Of a DNA stretch of 64,000 nucleotides, positions 10,030-17,330 are shown piece by piece; the first letter of the stretch is position 1; every line of letters begins with the position of its first letter. The notes under the pieces are model-generated. The model ran no database searches. It saw only the letters and a program-made list of their open reading frames with translations, and was not told the DNA's origin. This DNA is from Saprospiraceae bacterium. Its GTDB lineage: Bacteria; Bacteroidota; Bacteroidia; Chitinophagales; Saprospiraceae. The stretch is taken from positions 1-64,000 of the forward strand of contig JADKBV010000012.1 in assembly GCA_016714895.1 (NCBI GenBank), written 5' to 3'. A program made the translations under genes and the position numbers.

Positions 10030-10037
10030 CAAAATTA
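10030..10037 (-). promoter_or_regulatory. Possible -7 element of mutS
   Basis: TAATTTTG on the minus strand matches the Bacteroidota -7 consensus TAnnTTTG and lies 24 bases ahead of the mutS ATG, implying a leader of about 20 bases. No clear TTTG is seen at the expected -33 position. Confidence 0.35.
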
Positions 10038-10165
10038 CACCATTCCACGAATATTTTTTACATTACAAAAAAAATAATGTATCTCACTCAAAAAAAGTTT
10101 TTCTCCTCTATGAATGAAAATGGATTACATTGTTTGAAATGTAGCCCGGTTTATACAGAATTACG

Positions 10166-10621
10166 TCAAAAATCAAGCAATTCAACTTCAAAAACCAACA
10201 TGGCATTTGGTCTTACCCCGATTGAAGAACTTTCACCATATCCTTTATCTGATGTAATCAGTAACTTACCCTTACCTCCCCTGCCGAATTTAGGAATACC
10301 CAATTGCCAACCTCTGATGGTATTACCCAGTTTGATAGGGAGTAACTCGTTTTCGTCAAACACAGTACCATCGTAGTAATATCCTTTGTATTTTACCTTT
10401 ATGGTAGATTCATTGGTGGGCTTGTCTGAACCACCGGGCGCATCTACAACTACCCAGACACCTTCAGAGATAATTTCACTCACCACCCAGCCATTTTTGG
10501 CTACAAGATCGTTAATTTGTTCTACCTGTTCATCGTACGTATCGCCTTCACTGCAAGAAGTCAAATGAAGTAAAGAAAAAACAAGGAGTAAACCTAAAAA
10601 TATATTTCTGCTGATATTCAT
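10166..10621 (-). CDS. FKBP-type peptidyl-prolyl cis-trans isomerase, lipoprotein
   Basis: This is a 151-residue envelope prolyl isomerase. The signal peptide ends with the lipobox LTSC at about residues 20-23, so it is a lipoprotein. The FKBP domain begins near residue 65 with TIKVKYKGYYYDGTVFDEN and continues with LGNTIRGWQLGIPKFGRGGKGKLLITSDKGYGE, then ends AMLVFEVELLDF. These match the FKBP fold, including the V-I-x-G-W and Y-G segments; the binding-pocket I/W positions are kept as IRGW. The 40-residue linker between lipid anchor and domain is typical of Bacteroidota. The gene starts only 2 bases after the stop of dsbD, so the two are co-transcribed. The pairing suggests joint work on folding of exported proteins (disulfides and prolines), which is inference. 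Confidence 0.9.
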   Translation of the reverse strand: MNISRNIFLGLLLVFSLLHLTSCSEGDTYDEQVEQINDLVAKNGWVVSEIISEGVWVVVDAPGGSDKPTNESTIKVKYKGYYYDGTVFDENELLPIKLGNTIRGWQLGIPKFGRGGKGKLLITSDKGYGESSSIGVRPNAMLVFEVELLDF

Positions 10622-10623
10622 GT

Positions 10624-12774
10624 TTATTGTATTAATTCAGGATTGTTATTAAACTGTGCCAGACTGCACCTTAAATAGTCAAGATATCCGTCAACGCCGG
10701 GTACGTAGGCTCTCGGCTGAGATACCACTTTTTGGCTGTTAGATGCCAGTACATATAATGGTTGAGCATTTTTTTCAAAATTTACAATTTGAAAATCAGC
10801 CCACTTTTTACCGATATTCCTCAACTTCTCATTGGTATTAAGAGAAATCAAAACGTCTTCAATTTTTTTATCATCATCAACGTACAATGAAATCAACACT
10901 ACAGAATCCATAAGAATATTTCTCACTCTGTCGTCAATCCAGATATGTTCTTCCGTCTTACGGCAGTTAACACAACCGTGACCTGTAAAGTCGATCAATA
11001 TGGGTTTCTTTACTTCATTCGCATATTGAATTCCTTCAAAATAATCTTTGAAACAATTGATATTATTAGCACATTTTGAATAAGAAGGATATTTTTCCTT
11101 TATAGAAACATCCAACGGCTGCGGTGGAATAAAAAAGTTGTAATGTGCTGGTGGTGCCAAACCACTCATCAACGATAAAGCTTTATAATTTCCGGTACTT
11201 TCATTGACAAAAAATCCAGATAAAAGATACAACACACCTGCAGTGGCCAGTCCTGCAAAAGCAAGTCTTACTGTACCTAATTTTTTAATCGGGCTGTCGT
11301 GCGGAAATTTGATGAGTCCGAATAAATACAATGCCATTCCAATAAATATAATAACCCACAACCCCATAAACAACTCATATTTCAGGAAACCCCAGCGATT
11401 GGTCATATCTGCCACTGATAAAAACTTAAGGGCAAGAGCCAATTCTAAAAATCCGAGAACCACCTTTACGGAATTCATCCAGCTGCCTGACTTTGGCAAA
11501 GTATTCAGCCATGCAGGAAATGCAGCAAACAAACCGAATGGCAAGGCAAGGGCGGTACTGAATCCCAACATCACCAGAAAAGGACCAAAAAACTCTCCTT
11601 TAGTACTTGCCTGAACGATAGCTGTTCCTATAATCGGACCTGTACAGGAAAAAGAAACCAATGCAAGGGTAAATGCCATAAAAAAGATACCTAACAAACC
11701 TCCTTTATCCGCCATCCGATCACTTTTTGTACTCCACGAACTAGGCAAAGTTATCTCGTAATATCCGAAAAACGAAAAAGCGAAGGCAACAAAAATGAGG
11801 AAAAACAAAGAATTTGCAATCCAGTTTGTCGACAACCTGTTTAACGCTTCCGGACCAACAAGTATAGTAATCAAAAGCCCGATAAGCACATAAATAACGA
11901 TAATCGATGCACCATAAATGGCACCATTTACCCAACCCTTTCGTCTTGTATCTTTAAGGAAAAAACTAACGGTCAACGGAAGCATCGGAAACACACAAGG
12001 TGTCAGTAATGCCAGAAGGCCTCCTAAAAAACCAAAAACAAAAAGCCAGAAAAGTCCTTCTCTTGTTTCCTTTTGTCCTCCGCAATCAGAAAGCGGATCT
12101 TTTTGCGTTTCGTAAAGTGTCGGAATTTTCTGATCAATGGTATTTCCGGAAATCCTTGGACCCAAAGCCAACGCTCCACCTGACAACGTATCAACTGTTG
12201 TAACATCTGAGGCCATATTAGTTGTATCCGTAGGCATAGTGACTACAGCAATCCCTGGAACACTATTTGTGGTTTCTTCTTTTTTAACGGTTAATTCTCC
12301 GGAAGAAGGGGTAGCTCCAAAAGAAAACGAAAACTCTTCATCGGTGGGTGGCAAACATTTTTCGTCGTCACATGCCATATACGTGACATACCCTGACACC
12401 TTTTTTGAAACATCTTTTATTCTGACCTTTTGTTTCATGACAAAAGGTTTGTCCGCCAGAAATTTGATGACATTCACACCAAACAAAGCGTCCATTCCCT
12501 CCTTTTTTTTGCCGGATTCATTGGCTTTACCTAATAATTCAATTCCTGAGGACTCTTCAAAAGTAATGGCCGTAGGTATCGGTCCGTCGTCAGCAGTAAA
12601 TTGAGAATATATTGTCCAGCCTTTATCAATTTTGGCTGTAAAAACCAGATAATATTCTTTGTCATTGATTTTTTCCTGCGAAAATGACCATTTCACAGGT
12701 TTAAAAATCTGGCTAAAAGACGATGTGACTAATGTCATCATCAACAAACAAGCCAACCCAATTCTATGCATCAT
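10624..12774 (-). CDS. dsbD: Thiol:disulfide interchange protein DsbD
   Basis: DsbD moves electrons from cytoplasmic thioredoxin through the membrane to periplasmic thiols and to cytochrome c maturation. The 716 residues run as follows: a signal peptide; a periplasmic alpha domain (about 22-150) with the CDDEKCLPP pair; a linker; an eight-helix membrane domain starting with GGLLALLTPCVFPMLPLT near residue 255, with FSCTGPIIG supplying the second membrane Cys; and a C-terminal thioredoxin-like gamma domain with HGCVNCRKTE near residue 598 (CVNC active site). All three Cys pairs are present. Its alpha domain closely resembles the separate small protein encoded just upstream. A cbb3 oxidase cluster with c-type cytochromes lies next door, fitting a role in apocytochrome reduction, though that link is inferred. 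The FKBP gene follows in the same transcript. Confidence 0.93.
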   Translation of the reverse strand: MMHRIGLACLLMMTLVTSSFSQIFKPVKWSFSQEKINDKEYYLVFTAKIDKGWTIYSQFTADDGPIPTAITFEESSGIELLGKANESGKKKEGMDALFGVNVIKFLADKPFVMKQKVRIKDVSKKVSGYVTYMACDDEKCLPPTDEEFSFSFGATPSSGELTVKKEETTNSVPGIAVVTMPTDTTNMASDVTTVDTLSGGALALGPRISGNTIDQKIPTLYETQKDPLSDCGGQKETREGLFWLFVFGFLGGLLALLTPCVFPMLPLTVSFFLKDTRRKGWVNGAIYGASIIVIYVLIGLLITILVGPEALNRLSTNWIANSLFFLIFVAFAFSFFGYYEITLPSSWSTKSDRMADKGGLLGIFFMAFTLALVSFSCTGPIIGTAIVQASTKGEFFGPFLVMLGFSTALALPFGLFAAFPAWLNTLPKSGSWMNSVKVVLGFLELALALKFLSVADMTNRWGFLKYELFMGLWVIIFIGMALYLFGLIKFPHDSPIKKLGTVRLAFAGLATAGVLYLLSGFFVNESTGNYKALSLMSGLAPPAHYNFFIPPQPLDVSIKEKYPSYSKCANNINCFKDYFEGIQYANEVKKPILIDFTGHGCVNCRKTEEHIWIDDRVRNILMDSVVLISLYVDDDKKIEDVLISLNTNEKLRNIGKKWADFQIVNFEKNAQPLYVLASNSQKVVSQPRAYVPGVDGYLDYLRCSLAQFNNNPELIQ

Positions 12775-12797
12775 GTGGTCTATCTTTTAATGTGTTG

Positions 12798-12827
12798 CAA
12801 AAGTAAAAAAACATTTTAACTACCAAC
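12798..12827 (-). promoter_or_regulatory. Probable promoter of dsbD
   Basis: TACTTTTG (minus strand, 12805 to 12798) is a perfect Bacteroidota -7 element, 23 bases ahead of the dsbD ATG. A TTGG sequence about 17 bases upstream may serve as the -33 element. It overlaps the end of the small upstream gene, so dsbD can be expressed apart from it. Confidence 0.5.
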
Positions 12828-13239
12828 TATATTTAAACGGAACGTCAACGGGTGGAAGACATTTTTCATCATCACACGACATAAAAGTAACAAATCCTTC
12901 CAGTTTTTTTGTTGATCCTTTTGATATTGTATGTGTAAAAACAGCTTGTTTTTTAAATTTTTTAATCTCTATTTCAAATATCGGGTCTAATTCTTTTTTT
13001 CCTTTGGACTTTTCTGAAAAAACAATTGGCAAACCTTCAATAAAAAATCGGGTAGGTATAGGCCCGTCATCACCTATTTCCTGACCGTAAATTGCCCAAC
13101 CTGACCGGATATCTGCCAATGCCGTGATCACAACCTGATCGCCTTTCTCTTCAAAAGAAAATTGCCATGACACCGGATTTTGCCCAACAACATGTAACAT
13201 CCAAAACATCAGGAATACTAAGGAAATATTAAACTTCAT
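12820..13239 (-). CDS. Stand-alone DsbD N-terminal (alpha) domain protein
   Basis: This is a 139-residue exported protein made only of the DsbD N-terminal domain. The signal peptide is MKFNISLVFLMFWMLHVVG, cut before Q. The domain has SWQFSFEEKGDQ, ADIRSGWAIYGQEIGDDGPIPTRF and, near the end, FVTFMSCDDEKCLPPVDVPF. Each block has a close match in the DsbD encoded 45 bases downstream (KGWTIYSQFTADDGPIPT, YVTYMACDDEKCLPPTDEEF), so the gene looks like a partial tandem duplication of dsbD. The two Cys of CDDEKC would be the redox pair. A free alpha domain could carry electrons from the DsbD membrane domain to other partners; this is inference. The two genes are adjacent and in the same direction, but dsbD has its own apparent promoter. 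Confidence 0.85.
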   Translation of the reverse strand: MKFNISLVFLMFWMLHVVGQNPVSWQFSFEEKGDQVVITALADIRSGWAIYGQEIGDDGPIPTRFFIEGLPIVFSEKSKGKKELDPIFEIEIKKFKKQAVFTHTISKGSTKKLEGFVTFMSCDDEKCLPPVDVPFKYSW

Positions 13240-13268
13240 ATAAATTCGTAATCAATAAATAAAATCTG

Positions 13269-13282
13269 ATTGAGGTATCAAT
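13269..13282. promoter_or_regulatory. Weak inverted repeat ATTGA-N4-TCAAT upstream of DsbD-alpha gene
   Basis: ATTGAGGTATCAAT is a 5-bp inverted repeat with a 4-base gap, 30 bases ahead of the small gene's start. It resembles a CRP/FNR-family site only loosely. It differs from the TGAT-N4-ATCA site found ahead of the cbb3 cluster. Chance cannot be excluded. Confidence 0.2.
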
Positions 13283-13430
13283 TAATAATTATACCTGTAA
13301 AAGCTCACAAAATTACAATAATTTTTATAAAAAGAGTGTAACTAAAGTTTCTTTAAATCAACTTTAACCTTATCTTAGGTTTTAATTTATTTGACTGACA
13401 AACCATTCATTAAAAATATGCCAAACAAAT

Positions 13431-14128
13431 TTAATGGCACATCACAGGATTTTTCAAAGCTTCAATGAAGTTTAATTCCAAAGGTGTGGAAGAAAATATT
13501 CCTCTGTAAATCAGGTACATACCTAATAGTAAGGTAACAATGGGATAAATTTTCTGAAGATTACCCCTCCACGTATTTTTAAACCATTTTCCGGCAAGCA
13601 TCACCCCTGCCATAGCCGGAAATGTCCCAACCCGAAAAACAACATAAAACCCATCGCTCCGAAAGTATTTTGCATATTTAAGGCCCCGGCCAGGGCGATA
13701 TACACCATTCCACAGGGAAGAAATCCGTTCATCATGCCAAGAATCAGTCTTGAAAACACCTGATGTTTGGATGCCCAGACCCCAAAATATGTACGGAATA
13801 ATCCAAAAATATGTTGAACCCATGACTTTTTCCCAAGCCATGCATCCGGTTGGACGCTGAATAAAAAAAGCAGGATTAAAATGACTCCTGAAAAAATGCT
13901 TATCCCTTTCTGATAGCCTGTAAATGCCAGAATGGTCCCAAACAATCCGAATATTATACCCAGCAACATATAGGAAAAAATTCTTCCTGAATTATAAAGT
14001 ATGGCATTTACCCATGCTCTGCTGCTTTCTTTTGTAATAAAACCCTGAGCTGCCAAAGCCAAAGGCCCGCACATTCCGACACAATGTAAACTACTCAAAA
14101 GGCCTAACGAAAAGGCGATGTAGTACAT
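13431..14128 (-). CDS. SafE/TauE-like membrane protein (UreH-type) of cbb3 cluster, frameshifted
   Basis: This is a polytopic membrane protein of the sulfite exporter TauE/SafE, UreH-like family, found beside cbb3 oxidase genes in many bacteria and thought to take part in copper supply or assembly of the oxidase. It begins MYYIAFSLGLLSSLHCVGMCGPLALA, where the H-C-x-x-M-C-G motif is a likely metal-binding site, and has a second one at GMMNGFLPCGMVY. The frame breaks at about 13626-13628: adding one base to the CCC run (GGG on the coding strand) restores GLGTFPAMAGVMLAGKWFK and an uninterrupted protein of about 232 residues ending EALKNPVMCH. The break is at a homopolymer and is probably a sequence error. 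It follows ccoH by 3 bases and ends the operon. Confidence 0.8.
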
Positions 14129-14131
14129 ACA

Positions 14132-14578
14132 TTAAGGATTGACAAATTTATGTTCCGTATACATCGGAACTCCACCCCATGTCCAATCGACCTTCATTCG
14201 CCATTGACCACTTTCAAGGTCTTTGGTCGGAACGGTCATAATGGAATCTTTTTCAAGCCGGATTTCCATAACTTTGTCCAGATTTTTATCATTGGGGCGG
14301 TACAAGGTCACCGTCCCTTTGTGTTTTTTTTCTGCATCGTATGGAAAAACCAAATCTATCTTACCTTCTTGTAAAGCCTGAATAAAATTAATTTTCCTTG
14401 ATAGTTTGATATAATTATCCATTTTTTCAAATTTTGACTGGTAGGCAAGATCCTCTTCGTAATATTTTTCCATCACCAACGTATTGTCTACTTGCCTTGA
14501 TTTGTATAATACAAATCCTAAGGTTAAAATAAACAAACCCAAAAAAATAAAAATACCGGTTCCCCAATGAAATTTCAT
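14132..14578 (-). CDS. ccoH: cbb3 oxidase assembly protein CcoH/FixH
   Basis: This 148-residue protein has a single N-terminal membrane helix (WGTGIFIFLGLFILTLGFVLY, residues 5-25), then a periplasmic FixH domain with YEEDLAYQSKFEKMDNYIKLS and GQWRMKVDWTWGGVPMY near the end. YYEEDLAYQ is the typical family block. In Proteobacteria FixH/CcoH is needed for stable assembly of the cbb3 oxidase. The place between ccoG and the SafE-like gene matches the usual order of cco clusters. It overlaps nothing and is 49 bases from ccoG, so it is part of the same transcript. Confidence 0.88.
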   Translation of the reverse strand: MKFHWGTGIFIFLGLFILTLGFVLYKSRQVDNTLVMEKYYEEDLAYQSKFEKMDNYIKLSRKINFIQALQEGKIDLVFPYDAEKKHKGTVTLYRPNDKNLDKVMEIRLEKDSIMTVPTKDLESGQWRMKVDWTWGGVPMYTEHKFVNP

Positions 14579-14627
14579 ATTGTTATGATTTATGTATAGA
14601 CAACAATGATAAAAATAAAATAGTTGT

Positions 14628-16130
14628 TTAATGAGGTGATGCGAAAAATGTGGTATTTATGGTTTCCAACAATTTTCCATCTTTGTCAAAAATGTCAACC
14701 AACACTTTATTTTTACCGGCTTTTACTTTGTTTTTAGGCAGATGAATAAATACAGCACCTGAAGATTTGACATTAGGAATAACCGTAATCTCCTTTTGTC
14801 CTACCATTTCAATCTCACCATCCATTTCATGAAGAACCAACCGGGTATACAAAGTATCCGGTGTTTTATTGACCATCGTGTAATTGTATAAATTACTGAT
14901 ATAGCCTTCTTTTTTCTCAAGAGCGGTCATTCCGGGGGTTCGAAGCAACAATACCTCAATGGAACCTCTCAGTGAAAACAGTAAAATCTCTACCGCTATC
15001 AATAAAGCGAGAACCACGGTGTATGCCAACACCCTGCCGTTCCATACAGAACGAGTTCCGCTTTTTATACCTTCTTCACTATCAAGTCTGATCAGGCCTT
15101 TCGGTCTTTCGATTTTTTCCATCACTTCGTCACAAACATCCATACATGCGGTACAGTTGACACATTCAAGCTGTGTACCGTTTCTGATATCAATACCTGT
15201 TGGGCAGACATGAATACAAAGTTTACAATCAATACAATCTCCTTTAAGGTTTTTTTGAAAAACAACAGAAGGATCGATATTTTCAGCTGATGCAGATGGG
15301 GTAGCCAATGGAATATTTTGGAAAGTATTGACTTCAGGAAGCGGATCGGCTGCCTTGTTTTTGGTAAGTTTTCCCCTGGGTTCGCCACGCACATAATCGT
15401 AAGCTACCACCAGAGATTTATTATCCAATAATACACCCTGCAGCCTTCCGTAAGGACATATCGTCGTACAAACCTGTTCTCTCAATCTGGCAAAAACACC
15501 ATAAAAAACTAATGAAAAAATAACCATAGCAATAAAACCCAGCATATGCTGAGATACCGGCTCAGAAATAATTTTGAGGACATCATCCATGCCGATGATA
15601 TATGCTAAAAAATAATTGGAGATGACTACAGCAATAATTAAAAATACAGTATGTTTTATGCCTCTTTTGATGATTTTATCAGAAGACCAGGGTGCGGCGT
15701 CCAGCCTTTTTTGTTCTCTGTAATCACCATCAATCAGGTATTCAATTTTTCGAAAAACGAGTTCCATAAACACAGTCTGAGGGCAGATCCAACCACAAAA
15801 CAGTCGTCCGTAGACTACGGTAAACAGGATGATAAAAACCATAAGGATAAGCATCGCAATAGCAAACAAATGAAAATCCTGAGGTGTAAAATAAATTCCA
15901 AAAAGAATAAATTTCCTTTCGAGAATATTAAACAATACAAATGGCTGTCCTTCGTATTTTATAAAGGGAAGTGCTAAAAAGATGGCAATATAAAAGTAAG
16001 AAAGCAAGTTCCGGTAATTATAAAATTTACCTTTAGGCTTTTTCGGATAAATCCAGACTCTTTTACCTTCACTATCCACCGTTGCGATGGAATCTCTGAA
16101 CTCTTCGTTATAAAAATCTAACTCAGCCAT
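14628..16130 (-). CDS. ccoG: cbb3 oxidase accessory ferredoxin-like protein CcoG (RdxA/FixG)
   Basis: This is a 500-residue inner-membrane iron-sulfur protein required for cbb3 assembly; it has been shown in other bacteria to reduce copper for the oxidase. Four to five membrane helices lie in the first 230 residues and include GRLFCGWICPQTVFMELVF near residue 110, a conserved Cys pair. The 4Fe-4S ferredoxin pair follows at about 297-325 (CIDCKLCIHVCPTG and CVNCTACMDVCDEVM). A further helix (VLAYTVVLALLIAVEILLF) precedes a periplasmic Ig-like C-terminal domain. The gene follows ccoP by 23 bases. All cluster Cys expected for two 4Fe-4S centres are visible. Confidence 0.95.
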   Translation of the reverse strand: MAELDFYNEEFRDSIATVDSEGKRVWIYPKKPKGKFYNYRNLLSYFYIAIFLALPFIKYEGQPFVLFNILERKFILFGIYFTPQDFHLFAIAMLILMVFIILFTVVYGRLFCGWICPQTVFMELVFRKIEYLIDGDYREQKRLDAAPWSSDKIIKRGIKHTVFLIIAVVISNYFLAYIIGMDDVLKIISEPVSQHMLGFIAMVIFSLVFYGVFARLREQVCTTICPYGRLQGVLLDNKSLVVAYDYVRGEPRGKLTKNKAADPLPEVNTFQNIPLATPSASAENIDPSVVFQKNLKGDCIDCKLCIHVCPTGIDIRNGTQLECVNCTACMDVCDEVMEKIERPKGLIRLDSEEGIKSGTRSVWNGRVLAYTVVLALLIAVEILLFSLRGSIEVLLLRTPGMTALEKKEGYISNLYNYTMVNKTPDTLYTRLVLHEMDGEIEMVGQKEITVIPNVKSSGAVFIHLPKNKVKAGKNKVLVDIFDKDGKLLETINTTFFASPH

Positions 16131-16153
16131 TTGTATTGTGATAAAAAATTTGA

Positions 16154-17122
16154 TTATTTAACTATGGTAGTATCTACCTTTGTAGTATCTACTTTTGTAG
16201 TATCTGTAGCAACAGCCGCTGCTGTTTCGTCATATAAATTCCCCTGAGGATCTTTAGCGTTGGCCGGGTTGCTGCCTTGTAGTGATAAAATGTATGATGC
16301 TACTTTTTGCATCACCTGCGGTCTCAACTGAGCCTGCCATGATTGCATACCTTTTTGAACAACTCCGTATTTGATAGTGGAAAACACATTCTGAACGCTG
16401 CCACCGTGTAACCAATATTTATCAGTCAGGTTCGGACCAACGGCATTTCCTTCTCCGGCAGCGCCATGACAAGCCACACAATTGGCCAGGTAAACCTCTT
16501 TACCTTCAGCCAATGATGCTTCATCTGTCAGAATGGTAACTGATTTTTCATCTACTAAGTCAGCCTGAGTGGCCAGAAAAGCTGCTTTTTGTTCTTCAGC
16601 TACTTCCATGGCGGACACATATTCCTGTTCCTGATTTGGCCCCCATTTACCTACGTGATAATAGATTACATAACCAATACCCCAAATGATGGTGATGTAA
16701 AAGAGATATAACCACCACGGAGGAAGTGAGTTGTCCAACTCCCGGATCCCATCGTATTCGTGATCGAGTTCGACATCTTTTTCCTGGTCAAGTGGTTTAA
16801 GTCCGGAAAGTTTGTCGTAAATAGTTCCCCAAAGAGAACTTTTATTGGACCAACCGGCTTTTTCCATGACTTCGGGACCGTATTGATCGATCAATTTGAT
16901 TTTTTGCATTTCGATGAGTGCCCAAATCAAATTTAATCCGGCAAGAATAACCCCGATTAACACGAGTACTGCAATGACCACCAGAATATTATTGTAAGCG
17001 AGATCCAAAACTTCCGATCTGTCTGAAGTTGCCGGCACAGCAGCATCCTGTGCCATAAGTTTTACGCTGCTGAAAAGTACAAGCGCATATGCTGATATTA
17101 TAGAAAATAATCGATTCATCAT
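16154..17122 (-). CDS. ccoP: cbb3 oxidase subunit CcoP, monoheme c-type cytochrome
   Basis: This is the 322-residue membrane-anchored cytochrome c subunit of cbb3 oxidase. I start it at ATG 17122 (MMNRLFSIISAYALVLF); the open frame continues upstream but would run into ccoQ. After a signal-like first helix there is a helix near residues 30-52, then SLPPWWLYLFYITIIWGIGYVIYY (the conserved CcoP N-terminal anchor), then one heme site CVACH near residue 214 with the later axial Met probably in GMQSW. Proteobacterial CcoP has two CxxCH sites; here I see only one. The C-terminus is a low-complexity tail made of repeated TDTTKVDTTKVDTT, encoded by a 15-bp tandem repeat. It lies 7 bases after ccoQ. 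Confidence 0.93.
   Translation of the reverse strand: MMNRLFSIISAYALVLFSSVKLMAQDAAVPATSDRSEVLDLAYNNILVVIAVLVLIGVILAGLNLIWALIEMQKIKLIDQYGPEVMEKAGWSNKSSLWGTIYDKLSGLKPLDQEKDVELDHEYDGIRELDNSLPPWWLYLFYITIIWGIGYVIYYHVGKWGPNQEQEYVSAMEVAEEQKAAFLATQADLVDEKSVTILTDEASLAEGKEVYLANCVACHGAAGEGNAVGPNLTDKYWLHGGSVQNVFSTIKYGVVQKGMQSWQAQLRPQVMQKVASYILSLQGSNPANAKDPQGNLYDETAAAVATDTTKVDTTKVDTTIVK
16158..16208 (-). repeat. 15-bp tandem repeat coding the CcoP C-terminal tail
   Basis: The unit, of the form GTAGTATCTAC(C/T)TTT read on the plus strand, occurs about three times and codes for VDTTK units in the CcoP tail. It is in frame, so changes in copy number would lengthen or shorten the tail by five residues. Confidence 0.6.
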
Positions 17123-17129
17123 GTTACTT

Positions 17130-17324
17130 TTAAGAATGTTTTGAAAAAGAAGTAGGCATATCGTCTTCCGTATCCAGGGGCAAGTTTTCCATCCTTTTGA
17201 TGAAAGCTTTATTGTCCATAAATACCATAAAAACAACAAGTAAAAATACGGTCATAAAAGTGATAAGTGCAAATAAAGCCATCCAGTTTATATTGCCTGC
17301 TGATTCTAAAATATACTTTGCCAT
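17130..17324 (-). CDS. ccoQ: cbb3 oxidase small subunit CcoQ
   Basis: This 64-residue protein has a single membrane helix (MALFALITFMTVFLLVVFMVFM, residues 15-36) and a short polar C-terminus with DNKAFIKRMENLPLD. Length, topology and place between the CcoNO gene (6 bases upstream) and ccoP (7 bases downstream) identify it as CcoQ, which stabilises the oxidase complex. The sequence itself is weakly conserved across phyla, so the assignment rests mostly on position and topology. Confidence 0.85.
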   Translation of the reverse strand: MAKYILESAGNINWMALFALITFMTVFLLVVFMVFMDNKAFIKRMENLPLDTEDDMPTSFSKHS

Positions 17325-17330
17325 GGTGCT

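Noticed and set aside
13269..13282. ATTGA-N4-TCAAT as a second type of FNR site
   Set aside because: The half-sites differ from the cbb3 site and such repeats are expected by chance in A+T-rich DNA; listed only as a weak feature.
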